64,000 bases of DNA from Thermogemmatispora carboxidivorans (GCF_000702505.1 NZ_JNIM01000001.1:3968001-4032000); one strand, 5' to 3'. Counted from the stretch's first letter, positions 18,768 to 27,547 are shown. Numbers and translations: made by a program. The notes: generated by a model from the sequence alone, not told the origin.

Positions 18768-19733
18768 ATGAGCTTGCAACCGTTACTGCAGTCGCTGCTG
18801 AGCGTGGGCACCAGCCTGCTGGCCTTCGTTCCTCGCCTGGTGAACGGTCTCATTGTTTTGTTGGTCGGCTACCTGCTGAGCTGGCTCGTCCGCTGGCTGT
18901 TGCGCTTCCTCTTTCGCCAGACCCGCCTGGAGCTGCTCTTTGAACGCATTGGGCTGAGACGCTCGCTGGCAGCACTCGGCATCCGTATCCCTCTGAGCGA
19001 GCTGCTGGCTCAGCTGGTCTTTTTCTTCCTGTTGCTGAGCTTCTCGATCCAGGCCGTGGAGCTGATGGGATTGACCCCAGTGGCAGACCTTCTGCAGGCT
19101 GTTCTGCTCTTCTTGCCCCGGGCTATCAGCGCCGCCCTCTTGCTCTTGTTCGGCTCGCTCCTGGCTCGCTTGCTGGGCAACACCATAACGGCGGTCGCAC
19201 GGAATGTCAATATTGCCTATGCAGGAGCGTTGGGCAGGCTGATCGAGTATACGGTGGTGGCCTTCCTGTGTGTGCTGGCTCTGGCGACACTCGGCGTTGA
19301 GACGACGCTGCTGACTACCAGCCTGACCATCATCGTGGCAGCAGCGGGCCTGGCTATTGCGCTGACATTCGCCTTTGGGACACGCGAGGTGGCCCGCCAT
19401 GTGATCGCCGGCTACTATGTGCGCCAGCAGTTCCGACGCGGTCAGCGGCTGACGCTGGGCGATTATAGCGGTACGCTGCAGACGACGAGCGGGGCCTATA
19501 CGACGCTAGAGATCCAGACCGAGGATGGCAGTCGTCGCCTGCTTGCTCTGCCGAATGCGTTACTGCTGCAGGGGGTCACCATCAGTGAGGAGCCTCCTCC
19601 CGCCCGCACAACCACGGCAGAGACGCCAGGCCCGGGCGAGACTCCAGCTTCAGCTTCAGGTCAGACACCCTCTGCGTCCGAGGGTGAACAAGGCTCTGAG
19701 CCAGCATCCGGGCCCGGCCCTGGCCAGAGCTGA
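18768..19733 (+). CDS. Conserved-TM-helix/MscS-like membrane protein
   Basis: A 321-residue protein related to the one at 11920 but longer. It has about five hydrophobic helices in the first ~205 residues (LVNGLIVLLVGYLLSWLVRW is a clear conserved-TM-helix repeat). A MscS-like beta segment follows at ~215-265 (YVRQQFRRGQRLTLGDYSG, then LALPNALLLQGVTI), typical of small mechanosensitive channels. The C-terminal ~45 residues are disordered and Pro/Glu-rich. Third gene of the sigma/anti-sigma operon, so it may be part of an envelope-stress response. ATG 18768 has AGAGGTGG upstream. Confidence 0.75.
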   Translation: MSLQPLLQSLLSVGTSLLAFVPRLVNGLIVLLVGYLLSWLVRWLLRFLFRQTRLELLFERIGLRRSLAALGIRIPLSELLAQLVFFFLLLSFSIQAVELMGLTPVADLLQAVLLFLPRAISAALLLLFGSLLARLLGNTITAVARNVNIAYAGALGRLIEYTVVAFLCVLALATLGVETTLLTTSLTIIVAAAGLAIALTFAFGTREVARHVIAGYYVRQQFRRGQRLTLGDYSGTLQTTSGAYTTLEIQTEDGSRRLLALPNALLLQGVTISEEPPPARTTTAETPGPGETPASASGQTPSASEGEQGSEPASGPGPGQS

Positions 19734-19837
19734 GAGATCCGCTCGGCAGGTTCGGCATTCTTGCCCGCATCGGACCTGTCGAGCACGCTGTCATCGTGAG
19801 TGCCCAATGAAGGGAAGAAAGGAGAGACAAGCAGACT

Positions 19838-20788
19838 ATGCACTTCGGGGTGATTGTCCCGCAAGGCTGGCGCCTGGACCTGGTGGCTGTCCCTGATCCC
19901 GTGGAGGCCTATGAGGCGATGACCCGCGTCGCCCGTGAGGCGGAAACCCTCGGTTTTCACTCGATCTGGCTCTACGACCACTTTCATACGGTACCTGTCC
20001 CCACGCAAGAGGTGACCTTCGAAGCGTGGATGTCTACCGCCGCCCTGGCACGCGATACACAGCGTGTCCGTATCGGGCAGATTGTAACCTGCAATAGCTA
20101 TCGCCATCCAGCCCTGCTGGCCAAGATGGCCAGTACGGTCGATGTGCTGAGCCACGGTCGCTTGATCCTGGGGATCGGCGCCGGCTGGTATGAGCAGGAG
20201 TATCGCGCTTACGGTTACGAGTTCCCTTCTACTGCGGAGCGCCTGGCACGCCTGGGCGAGGCGCTCCAGGTGCTGCGAGCCATGTGGACCCAGGAGGAGG
20301 CTTATTTCGAGGGCCGCTATTATCAGGTGCGAGGCGCGATCAATCAGCCCAAGGGCGTGCAGCGTCCGCATATCCCGATCTTGATCGGTGGCAGCGGCGA
20401 GAAGGTGACGCTGCGCCTGGTGGCCCTCTATGGCGATGCCTGTAACTTCGGTGGCGATGTCGAAACGGTTCGTCATAAGCTGGCAGTGCTGCGCCAACAC
20501 TGCGAGGCCGTGGGACGCGATTATGAGAGTATCTGGCGCACGGTGATTATCGACGAGTGCGCTATCGCGGAGAGCGAGGCGGAGGCGGTGGCTAAGCTGC
20601 GCCCTGAGCAGCGCGCCAATCTGGAGCAATTGCGCCGTACGCAACTGATTGGTACTCCGAAGACCATCCGCTCCCGTATCGCTGAATATGAGGCTTTGGG
20701 TATCCAGGAGTTGATTATCCATTTTGTGGATGCCGCTACCAATCTCGAAGCGCTTCGGCTCTTTGCCCGTACTTGCCTGTCTGTCTGA
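19838..20788 (+). CDS. LLM-class (F420-type) oxidoreductase
   Basis: A 316-residue luciferase-like TIM-barrel oxidoreductase. Family segments are GFHSIWLYDHF near residue 40, IGQIVTCNSYRHPALLAKMA near 80, LGIGAGWYEQEYRAYGYEF near 110 and PILIGGSGEK near 185. This pattern is typical of F420-dependent LLM enzymes rather than FMN luciferases. Substrate unknown. Ribosome site AAAGGAGA is a little upstream of ATG 19838. A broken copy of this gene, with the same upstream sequence, lies at 22928-23112. Confidence 0.85.
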   Translation: MHFGVIVPQGWRLDLVAVPDPVEAYEAMTRVAREAETLGFHSIWLYDHFHTVPVPTQEVTFEAWMSTAALARDTQRVRIGQIVTCNSYRHPALLAKMASTVDVLSHGRLILGIGAGWYEQEYRAYGYEFPSTAERLARLGEALQVLRAMWTQEEAYFEGRYYQVRGAINQPKGVQRPHIPILIGGSGEKVTLRLVALYGDACNFGGDVETVRHKLAVLRQHCEAVGRDYESIWRTVIIDECAIAESEAEAVAKLRPEQRANLEQLRRTQLIGTPKTIRSRIAEYEALGIQELIIHFVDAATNLEALRLFARTCLSV

Positions 20789-20928
20789 CCAGATATCAGA
20801 TCTGATCGACTTATTCCGCTTCCCGAAGGCTGCCCACTGTCTCTTTGAGAACACTTCTATGTCGCCGAGTCTTCTTGCTTCCACTTGGATGACAAGAGGA
20901 TCTTGGCGACTCTTTTGCATATTTTGCA

Positions 20929-20958
20929 TTGACAGTGATCTCCTCTGAGTGCTATACT
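20929..20958 (+). promoter_or_regulatory. Sigma-A promoter
   Basis: TTGACA (20929-20934), 18-bp spacer, TATACT (20953-20958). Near consensus. Transcription would start near 20965 and give a leader of about 265 nt before the Zn-ribbon ORF at 21230. Confidence 0.7.
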
Positions 20959-20984
20959 ACCTAATCGATACATATAAATAAATT

Positions 20985-21065
20985 GGATGGTGGGTGAGCG
21001 AGGAAACCCGCAACTGGTAGTACGCTCCTCGACCTGCTTTAGCGGGATTTCGTTGCCAGCCATGT
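20985..21065 (+). ncRNA. Candidate structured leader (H-type pseudoknot)
   Basis: Just after the promoter: CGAGGA (20999-21004) pairs with TCCTCG (21026-21031), and CCCGC (21007-21011), inside that loop, pairs with GCGGG (21042-21046). The two stems interlock as a pseudoknot. No known riboswitch class recognised. An ORF across it has no ribosome site. Could be chance. Confidence 0.3.
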
Positions 21066-21229
21066 CAAGTGAGACTACCAGCCACGGGACGGCGCTTCTG
21101 CGAGCTGTGAATGGCCCAGGGCAGTGCTTGCGAGCAGGCTTGTTCGCCCAAAGGGCCGACTGCCCCGATTTGCCAGGAAGAGGCAATCTGCACCTCACAT
21201 GGCCTCATAGTAGTTAGAAGGTAACGTTT

Positions 21230-21442
21230 ATGTTCTGCATCTACTGTATTGCACAAAATGATGATAAAGCTCTTTATTGCCAGCAGTGTCATAGAACTCT
21301 TCCACCTCTAGTTTTGAAATCTGCCCCCTCTAGTCAGTTCACAGAGGAGGGCAGACCTTACGCGCTGGCTACCTATTCAGCCACGGCAACCAGCGCAGTG
21401 CAGTCAACGGCACGGCCAGCAGCCAGCAAGTGGAGCAGTTGA
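21230..21442 (+). CDS. Short Zn-ribbon protein
   Basis: A 70-residue ORF with an N-terminal zinc ribbon: CIYC at residues 3-6 and CQQC at 18-21, spacing as in the zinc_ribbon_2 family. The rest is a Ser/Thr/Ala-rich linker that ends abruptly at TGA. The gene at 23515 starts with the same kind of ribbon (MFCTRCG ... CCQQCGQPLP) and then continues into a linker and membrane helices. This copy therefore looks cut off after the linker. Ribosome site AGAAGG; strong promoter at 20929. A frameshift could join it to the frame of the next ORF. Confidence 0.55.
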   Translation: MFCIYCIAQNDDKALYCQQCHRTLPPLVLKSAPSSQFTEEGRPYALATYSATATSAVQSTARPAASKWSS

Positions 21443-21446
21443 TCAC

Positions 21447-21866
21447 GTGCCTCTGGTACAGCCCTACACCCGCTCTACCTCTGGCTATTACCAGACCACC
21501 TGGTATGACCCACCGGGCTTTGTCATGAACTGGGTGCAAGATCACATGAATTTCACGTATGACGGAACATACGTGGATTCGGCCTCCTACTGGGATGCCT
21601 GGTTCGATCAATGGGACGGGTGGTATCAGGCCCAGCATAGCAATGGATACTATTGGGGTTCTAACTACACCAGTATAACCGCCTGGACTTATGCGGTCCA
21701 CGAGAACGATGTGTTCTGCGCGCTCCAAAGCACATACGTGACCTACAGCGATAACAATTTGGTCGCGCACGGGTCAGGAAGCGTCGGCGGGTATGTGTCA
21801 ACGTGGGACAGCGGAGGCTGCTCTTCCTGGCTACACTACGACTCATTCGTTAGTGGCGGCGCGTAG
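21447..21866 (+). CDS. Tyr/Trp-rich hypothetical protein, probably extracellular
   Basis: A 139-residue ORF very rich in Tyr, Trp, Ser and Gly (for example FDQWDGWYQAQHSNGYYWGS and STWDSGGCSSWLHY), with two Cys that could form a disulfide. This composition is that of a secreted beta-sheet protein, yet no signal peptide precedes it. The GTG start at 21447 lacks a good ribosome site, and the frame is open further upstream under the Zn-ribbon ORF. It may be the C-terminal part of a larger gene broken by a frameshift. No family named. Confidence 0.5.
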   Translation: MPLVQPYTRSTSGYYQTTWYDPPGFVMNWVQDHMNFTYDGTYVDSASYWDAWFDQWDGWYQAQHSNGYYWGSNYTSITAWTYAVHENDVFCALQSTYVTYSDNNLVAHGSGSVGGYVSTWDSGGCSSWLHYDSFVSGGA

Positions 21867-21916
21867 GTGCAGGCGCAGACACTGCCTCACTCTGGCTTGG
21901 GAAAGGGAAGACTCTT

Positions 21917-22428
21917 ATGTACAGGCAAAGTATCATGTGGGCATGTGTGGCCGCGCTCGCGCTCATGGCCCTTGTTCTTGCGCAGGAGTCGCCCAGGCAG
22001 CCCCAGCTACTCCTACGTGTGGCATGACTCGCAGCGTCCCAATGATCGTCGGTCCAGTTCACTGCATCACGTCTCCGCAGGTCTATCGGACACCGAATGC
22101 CCAGTTCTTCGATCTCACGCGCTTGCCGCTCCACCTTCTCGCACCGGGCTACTACGTTGTAGACGGCCAGGCCGTCGGCAGCCACTACGAATACGCTTAT
22201 GACTTGCACGCATCCCACGGGTCAGTGGTCGCAGCCATCGAAGTGGCGATTGATCCTGTTGCGCATACCGAGCTGATCGAGGTTGGCGTACCGGCGGCAG
22301 ACTCATCAACCGCTCCACAAGCGCCCGCGACAGGCGAATCTGCGCGGAATGAGAAACAGGTGCAACCATCGAATCTCATCCGGTACAGCTCTGAAAGGCG
22401 CTGTTTCATCAGGAGGTCTGCAACATGA
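21917..22428 (+). pseudogene. Secreted protein gene with frameshift in signal peptide
   Basis: ATG 21917 (ribosome site GGGAAG) begins a good signal peptide, MYRQSIMWACVAALALMALV, which in its own frame stops at 22027. The next frame carries the natural continuation (AGVAQAAPATPTCGMTRSV) and runs as a coherent mature domain to TGA 22426-22428. A single-base change near 21978 would join them. The mature part (~130 residues, with CGMTRSVPMIVGPVHCIT and YYVVDGQAVGSHYEYAYD) is of no known family. Its stop overlaps the next start (ATGA), which supports the second frame being the real one. Could be a sequencing error. Confidence 0.5.
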
Positions 22429-23048
22429 GAACACTCCAGCGGATCGAGGGTCTGAGCGGTGCATTTGCCAGCATCCTGGGGCTGGCGGCCCTCCTCGTCG
22501 TGATCTTTGCACCACTTGGCACGTATGGCCGCACCAGCACCATAGTGGTCACCCCCGGATCGGGACCAGGCACGGCTGGCCCGACGACCACTCGGTCGGT
22601 CAGTCTGGTAGCAACAGGCATCTCGGCAACGGCGGCATACTTCCTTGCCTTCATCGCGCTCGTGATCCTTGGCATTGGCATCAGCGCAATTGTGCACAGC
22701 CAGACCCATTCTAACGCATGGCGAGCGATCCTGTGGCTCACCACTGCTTTGCTCCTGGCTGGTGTCGTCGTCGCGATACTGGGTGTCGGCCCCTTCCTCT
22801 TGCCAAGTCTGCTCCTGGCTTTAGTAGCGTCGGTGCTGGCCGGCCTCAATCGGCCCACGGCAGCCTGGCAGGGGGGAGACTGCTCCTCTGCCGAGGACTG
22901 TTTTTGGCAGCCCAAGTGGCCCACGCAAGGAAGAAAGGAGAGACAAGCAAACGATAGATTTCAGGGTGATTGTCCCGCAAGGCTGGCGCCTGGACCAGGA
23001 GAAGGCCTATTTCGAGGGCCGCTATTATCAGGTTCGTGGGGCCATTAA
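22425..23048 (+). CDS. Four-helix membrane protein with chimeric C terminus
   Basis: A 207-residue protein. Hydrophobic helices lie at ~10-32, 62-88, 98-118 and 120-142, with a Gly/Thr/Pro-rich outer loop between the first two. No family recognised. Start ATG 22425 has CAGGAGG 8 bases upstream and overlaps the preceding stop. From about residue 150 the reading frame runs into the decayed LLM fragment, read out of frame, so the true C terminus was probably lost by that rearrangement. Confidence 0.6.
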   Translation: MRTLQRIEGLSGAFASILGLAALLVVIFAPLGTYGRTSTIVVTPGSGPGTAGPTTTRSVSLVATGISATAAYFLAFIALVILGIGISAIVHSQTHSNAWRAILWLTTALLLAGVVVAILGVGPFLLPSLLLALVASVLAGLNRPTAAWQGGDCSSAEDCFWQPKWPTQGRKERQANDRFQGDCPARLAPGPGEGLFRGPLLSGSWGH

Positions 23049-23112
23049 TCAGCCCAAGGGCCTGCAGTGTCCGCCTATCCCGATCTTGATCGGCGGCTGC
23101 CTGCGCCTGGCA
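22928..23112 (+). pseudogene. Fragment of LLM oxidoreductase gene
   Basis: Close copy of the gene at 19838. The upstream GAAGAAAGGAGAGACAAGCA and the first ~15 codons are kept, but the start codon is ATA. About 410 bp are then missing (corresponding to ~19880-20289), followed by the segment encoding YFEGRYYQVRGAINQPKG and PILIGG. A second small deletion ends the similarity near 23112. It cannot make an enzyme. Confidence 0.8.
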
Positions 23113-23186
23113 AGAGTCTATTGGCAAGGGAATGATTCGGAGATTTTGCACTCTAGCCTTCGAAAGCACACTTTCTCCTTACTGCA

Positions 23187-23215
23187 TTGACAAAGCAGCT
23201 AGCAGATGATATTAT
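23187..23215 (+). promoter_or_regulatory. Sigma-A promoter
   Basis: TTGACA (23187-23192), 17-bp spacer, TATTAT (23210-23215). Both this and the promoter at 20929 read GCATTGACA and both precede a Zn-ribbon gene by about 270-300 bp. The rest of the gap 23216-23514 shows no gene. Confidence 0.65.
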
Positions 23216-23514
23216 CAAAAAACACTACTGATGCTCACCGCGATGGAAGGGCAGACGCCAGCGAGCTGCTCAGAGCGGAACGGGTAGTGTCTTGACGCCT
23301 TCGTGGCAGCTCGCCCGGCTGTCTTGTCGTCGTGGGGAAGGTATCTCTACTGTCTCTCCACGCTCACTTTGCTCCCCCGTCTAGAGCCAGAGAGCGCCAG
23401 ATACACTTTGGATCGATAAAATACGATTTCCAGGTTTTTCTAGTTTTTCCTTCCTCAGCTGACAAGTTGCTGGAATAGAGAGATGCAGAAAATGCTTACC
23501 AGGGAAGTGTGATC

Positions 23515-24375
23515 ATGTTCTGTACTCGCTGTGGTGCTGCTAATGCCGAGGAAGCATCTTGTTGTCAGCAGTGCGGTCAGCCCTTGCCTGCCGCTGCGCC
23601 AGTTTCAACCACTACTCCCCCCCTCGCTGGGGCCAGCGAGAGTGAGCAGACCTCATCATCGTCCGCCGGCCAGGAGGCTGCGAATCGGGCAGATCGGAAA
23701 CCGGCCTCAGAGGCGACGCTCTCTCATCAGTTGCAGCCCCCTGCTTCGCACACGAGTGGCATTGGCATTTCCAAGCTGCCAGCCGGTTCCGGGACTACCG
23801 CCAGGAGCCAGATGGTCTCCGATCCCGCTCGTACACAGTCTGAGTGGCCACTCAGGACTCTGGTTGCCCAGGGCATCATGCCTTTGCGGCGAGATCAGGC
23901 GAGTATGGTGATGCTGATCGGCTGCGCTGCCGGCGTGGTGGGCTTCTTTTTGCCGTGGATTCAGCTGGATGGCTTTGATCCTCTCCTGCCAGCGCATTTC
24001 TCTATCAGCGGCCCCAATTTCGGGCTGACAACCTGGCTGCTGCTGCTGGCGCTGGTGTTGCAGGCTGCTCTGGCAGCAGGAGAGTCCTGGTTTCTGAAGA
24101 ATAATCCGCGGCTGGTGGTCTGGCTGCCGGCCCTTCCCTTGATCATTGGCTCTTTCGTTCTGGCGATCGCAGTCTATACGCTCGGCATTGGCTTCCGCTT
24201 AGAGGGTTTGCTGGACCTGGTGAGGCCTCCTGCAGGGTCGATGCCAACTGAGGCGGGACCCAATATCGGAATCGGGCCAGGCACTTACCTGACGTTGCTC
24301 GGGAGCCTTATCGTGCTGGGGAGTGGCGCCTATCGCCTGGCTCGCTTACTGCTGCAGGCCCGTTTCCCGCAATAA
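23515..24375 (+). CDS. Zn-ribbon membrane protein
   Basis: A 286-residue protein. The N-terminal zinc ribbon (CTRC at residues 3-6, CQQC near 18) is followed by a Ser/Ala/Thr-rich linker of ~100 residues. Four hydrophobic helices follow at ~123-143, 163-185, 200-222 and 255-277. The ribbon would sit in the cytoplasm. Such proteins are common in Ktedonobacteria and Actinobacteria, but their role is unknown. ATG 23515 has GGGAAG upstream; GTG 23509 is a less likely start. Strong promoter at 23187. Confidence 0.7.
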   Translation: MFCTRCGAANAEEASCCQQCGQPLPAAAPVSTTTPPLAGASESEQTSSSSAGQEAANRADRKPASEATLSHQLQPPASHTSGIGISKLPAGSGTTARSQMVSDPARTQSEWPLRTLVAQGIMPLRRDQASMVMLIGCAAGVVGFFLPWIQLDGFDPLLPAHFSISGPNFGLTTWLLLLALVLQAALAAGESWFLKNNPRLVVWLPALPLIIGSFVLAIAVYTLGIGFRLEGLLDLVRPPAGSMPTEAGPNIGIGPGTYLTLLGSLIVLGSGAYRLARLLLQARFPQ

Positions 24376-24437
24376 TGGTCCCTGACCAGGACAGGACCAG
24401 GCTACAGAATCTGCCTGAAGCGGGCCGGGTCGCCTGG

Positions 24438-25559
24438 TCAGGAGGGTCTCAGGATCTGGACCTCCGATTGCCCCGCCTCTCCTTGAGGGGCTAAGAAGGT
24501 CAGCAGGCGCTCCCCTTCGGCGAGGAGTTCATCGCCTTGATCCGCCGACAGCGTGGTGAAGGGTGTGATGAGGAGCTTGCTGTGCCCCTGCTGTCGCTGA
24601 ATGGTCCAGATGCCGGCAACGAAGCCGTCGACAAGAATGGTTGGCAGCACGCGCCCAGGTGGCAGCAGGACAGCTTGACGGTAGCTGGCCGGTAGGATGC
24701 GCTCGCGTCTGGCATAGGCAAGGAGCACGTTGTCGAAGTCGGGGAGAAAGCGCACCGGCGCAGGCCTGTCTGCCGGTGGCAAAGGTTGATCGGGGAGATC
24801 AAATAGCTCTTGACCTTGCTCATCGCGATAGAGGTGCAGCTCAGCGCGCATTGAGCGCAGAACCGGCTTCAGGTTGCCCAGGCCCGACCAGGTCTGCAGG
24901 TCGTTGAGACTGGCTGGCCCAAAGGCCGCCAGGTAACGCCGTACCAGCAAGCGTAGACCCTCCTCGGGCGGCCACGGCTCTCCTTCTTCACGAAGCCAGT
25001 CGAAGGCAACAGCATAGTGTGGGTTGTTGCTGAAGCCCCAGGCACCTTGATCGGGGACCTGGACCAGAGGAAGCTGCATGCGCACGAGATAGGCGATGTA
25101 GGCCGGCTCTAGCTCAGGAAAACGCTCGGCCAGACGCTGACGGAGCACCGCGAAGGTAGAGGGGCCTTCCTGCAGAAGGCTGCGCGCCGCCTCCAGGACA
25201 GCGGTCTGGACCGCAGGATCACCTCCACGACGAAAGAAGGACTGCAATGAGCGCGCGAGGGCCGGCTGCAAAGCCGGACGGAAGCGCACATAGTCGGCAG
25301 CACTGACTAGATGCAAGGTGGCACGCATCAGGGTGGCGCGGACGATCTTCCGCTGGTGGAGAAGATCCAGCAGCGCGCGTCGATGAAAATGATGCAGACG
25401 TGTCCAGAGTCCTATAAAAGGCGGTGCAGGCAGCTGGGCCTGCAGGCCAAGCAGGTGCTCACTGGCCTCCAACGGCGAAACCTCAACCCGCTCCAGGAGC
25501 CACTGACGAGCCAGCGTGGCGCGATTGAGCTGACGTCGATTCAGGGTAGACGTAGTCAT
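24438..25559 (-). CDS. AlkZ-like winged-helix DNA-binding protein
   Basis: A 373-residue member of the winged helix DNA-binding family (HTH_42) that includes the AlkZ DNA glycosylases, which unhook interstrand crosslinks. Typical segments: LLGLQAQLPAPPFIGLWTRL near residue 40, VRATLMRATLHLVSAADY near 75, RYLAAFGPASLNDLQTWSG near 210 and LLPPGRVLPTILVDGFVAG near 305. AlkZ enzymes have a catalytic QxQ, and QAQ is present in the LGLQAQLP stretch. ATG 25559 starts the homology; a longer frame to 25835 is not credible. Convergent with the Zn-ribbon gene; CCTGACCAGG (24381) and CCTGGTCAGG (24433) could form a hairpin between them. Confidence 0.78.
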   Translation of the reverse strand: MTTSTLNRRQLNRATLARQWLLERVEVSPLEASEHLLGLQAQLPAPPFIGLWTRLHHFHRRALLDLLHQRKIVRATLMRATLHLVSAADYVRFRPALQPALARSLQSFFRRGGDPAVQTAVLEAARSLLQEGPSTFAVLRQRLAERFPELEPAYIAYLVRMQLPLVQVPDQGAWGFSNNPHYAVAFDWLREEGEPWPPEEGLRLLVRRYLAAFGPASLNDLQTWSGLGNLKPVLRSMRAELHLYRDEQGQELFDLPDQPLPPADRPAPVRFLPDFDNVLLAYARRERILPASYRQAVLLPPGRVLPTILVDGFVAGIWTIQRQQGHSKLLITPFTTLSADQGDELLAEGERLLTFLAPQGEAGQSEVQILRPS

Positions 25560-25803
25560 TGCCCGGCAAGGTTCCCCTGTCTTCACGTGTTTCTGATTAT
25601 ATTCTCCTTCACCGGTCGCCTGGCGGAAAGAGCGGATCAGAGCAGAGCGGGACAGCATTGCCACTGACTCTCGCTTTGTGCTATCCTGCAAACAAGACCT
25701 GGTGATGCGGGGCGACAAGATCCATCCCAGGCTAGCAAGTAACACAACGATTAGAGAGAGGATACGCAGGCAGCAGAGAGAGCGAGGCCGGAGAGGGAAA
25801 ACT

Positions 25804-27171
25804 GTGCGACCTGAAAAAGCCCACGTTCTTACCATTTACCTTGGCGAATCGGATCAATGGCACGGGCAGCCGCTCTATGTTGCCATGCTGCAGCTGCTGC
25901 GCGAGGAGGGCTGTGCCGGAGCCACAGCCATGCGGGCGATAGCTGGCTACGGCGCAAGCGCGCGGCTGCATGCGAGTCAGGGACTACGCTGGTCTTCGGA
26001 TGCCAGCATCGTCATCCAGGTCATCGATCAACCAGCGCGCATCGAGCGTCTGCTCCCGCGCCTGAGCGCTATGCTGCGCGGCGGCCTGATCACCCTGCAC
26101 GAGACCGAGGTGGTTCACGTAACACCACTCCTGCGCTCGGGATTGCCGGCTCGTCGTCCGGTGCGTCAGGCCATGACCACCCATTTGACCACTGTTGAAC
26201 CGGAGACGCCATTAGCCCAGGTACTCACACTACTGCTGCGGGGGCCATTCCGTGCCCTGCCAGTTGTTGATCGGGAGCAGCATCTGCTCGGCCTCATTAC
26301 CACCGGTGACCTGATCAGAACGGGTGCCCTGCCGCTGCGTCGCGGCCTGGTGCGCACGGCTCTCGCTCTGGATGAAACAACCGCCGACCAGATGCGTACC
26401 CCTTTGACGCAGGCGGGACAGAGCGCACGTACTGCAGCAGACGTCATGAATCGTCAGGTGCGCACAGTGCGTCCCGAGCAATCGCTGCGCGAGGCGGCTC
26501 ATCTCATGCTGGAGACGGGCCTGCGTCGTTTGCCGGTCGTGGAGCGCGATAAGCGACTGGTTGGCATGCTCTCACGCACAGACCTGCTGCGCGCAGTGGC
26601 CACCAGTCTCCTGGCCAGCGAAGCCGAGGAGAGGGAGTCAGGACTAATGGGAGGCGTCGCGAGGCAGACCAACAGCTCCGCCGCCTCGGCGCCGGTCAGG
26701 AACTATCTGCGCTCCGAGGTAGCTACCGTGCACGAGGATGCCCCTCTGTCAGAGGTGTTTGAGGCCCTCCTGCAGTCGCCGCTGAAGCGCGTGGTGGTCA
26801 TTGACGATGGGCAGCATGTCAGGGGCATCATCAGCGATGTCGATCTGCTGGCGAGCTTGCAGGAGGAGCTGCGTCCTCGCCTCTTGTCCTGGCTGAGCGG
26901 ACTGGCACGGGGTCGGGAGCAGCACGCTTCTGGCGCCAGTCCATCTTTAGGCCCTCAGCTACACCGTGCCGGGTGCGCGGGCGAGGTTATGAACCGCACA
27001 GTGGTAACCGTGCCTGCCACAGCAACGGTCTCAGAAGCGATTGCCCTGATGATGAGAACGGGCCGGAAGGTGCTGCCAGTGGTGGACGATGATGGGCACC
27101 TCGCTGGGATCGTTGGACGCTCTGATCTGTTGCGTGTCCTTCTGGAAGATGGTGATGATGCTTCATACTAA
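25804..27171 (+). CDS. DUF190 plus four CBS domains
   Basis: A 455-residue soluble protein. Residues 1-107 are a DUF190 (PII-like) domain: LTIYLGESDQWHGQPLYVAM, then GATAMRAIAGYGASARLH. Four CBS motifs follow at ~120-180, 215-270, 300-350 and 390-450, each with the VxP....AxxLM pattern and DLxR ends (TTGDLIRTG, SRTDLLRAV, SDVDLLASL, GRSDLLRVL). CBS pairs bind adenine nucleotides. DUF190 proteins often sit beside CrcB fluoride channels, as here. I chose GTG 25804, with GGAGAGGG 6 bases upstream; ATG 25705 is possible. First gene of a four-gene operon; likely a regulator or sensor of the transporter. Confidence 0.8.
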   Translation: MRPEKAHVLTIYLGESDQWHGQPLYVAMLQLLREEGCAGATAMRAIAGYGASARLHASQGLRWSSDASIVIQVIDQPARIERLLPRLSAMLRGGLITLHETEVVHVTPLLRSGLPARRPVRQAMTTHLTTVEPETPLAQVLTLLLRGPFRALPVVDREQHLLGLITTGDLIRTGALPLRRGLVRTALALDETTADQMRTPLTQAGQSARTAADVMNRQVRTVRPEQSLREAAHLMLETGLRRLPVVERDKRLVGMLSRTDLLRAVATSLLASEAEERESGLMGGVARQTNSSAASAPVRNYLRSEVATVHEDAPLSEVFEALLQSPLKRVVVIDDGQHVRGIISDVDLLASLQEELRPRLLSWLSGLARGREQHASGASPSLGPQLHRAGCAGEVMNRTVVTVPATATVSEAIALMMRTGRKVLPVVDDDGHLAGIVGRSDLLRVLLEDGDDASY

Positions 27172-27547
27172 CGGTTCTGGTCACGGAATAACTCAGCAGC
27201 AGCCGCTTTCCCGCCCTGGGAAACGGCTGCGGATCTTTGTGGGTGAGGCCGAGGAGTGGCAGGGCCGGCCTCTCTATCGAGCCATCCTGGAAGCAGCCCA
27301 GCGCCACCAGATAGCCGGGGCTACGGTCTTGCGCGGGATCGAGGGCTTTGGGCCAGATCATCACCTGGCCAGTGAGCGCCTGCCTGATATTGCCGATAAC
27401 CTGCCTTTGTTGATAGAACTGGTTGACAGTGAGGAGCAGATCGGGCGCTTCTTGCCTGTCTTGCAGAGCATGGTTCGTCACGGCCTGATTACTGTGACGC
27501 CGGTGACGATCGTGGCTCTGTCAACCTGGCAGGAGTGGCCACGATGA
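27155..27547 (+). CDS. DUF190 (PII-like) protein
   Basis: A 130-residue DUF190 protein with LRIFVGEAEEWQGRPLYRAI, GATVLRGIEGFGPDHHL and LVDSEEQIGRFLPVLQSMV, matching the first domain of the preceding gene. It overlaps that gene by 17 bp (ATG-ATG at 27155) and its stop overlaps crcB (ATGA). PII-like folds usually sense small ligands and dock onto transporters. The link to fluoride is from context and known gene neighbourhoods, not from catalytic residues. Confidence 0.82.
   Translation: MMLHTNGSGHGITQQQPLSRPGKRLRIFVGEAEEWQGRPLYRAILEAAQRHQIAGATVLRGIEGFGPDHHLASERLPDIADNLPLLIELVDSEEQIGRFLPVLQSMVRHGLITVTPVTIVALSTWQEWPR

Noticed and set aside
20987-21217. 76-residue ORF in the leader of the Zn-ribbon gene
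   Set aside because: No ribosome site and no protein-like composition; it covers the candidate pseudoknot.
22966-23190. Short LLM-like protein
   Set aside because: It is a deleted copy with the start codon changed to ATA; only a relic.
25680-25803. Fluoride riboswitch before the DUF190/crcB operon
   Set aside because: A CCTGG...CCAGG hairpin around a TGATGCGGGGCG loop recalls it, but the conserved pseudoknot partners could not be matched.
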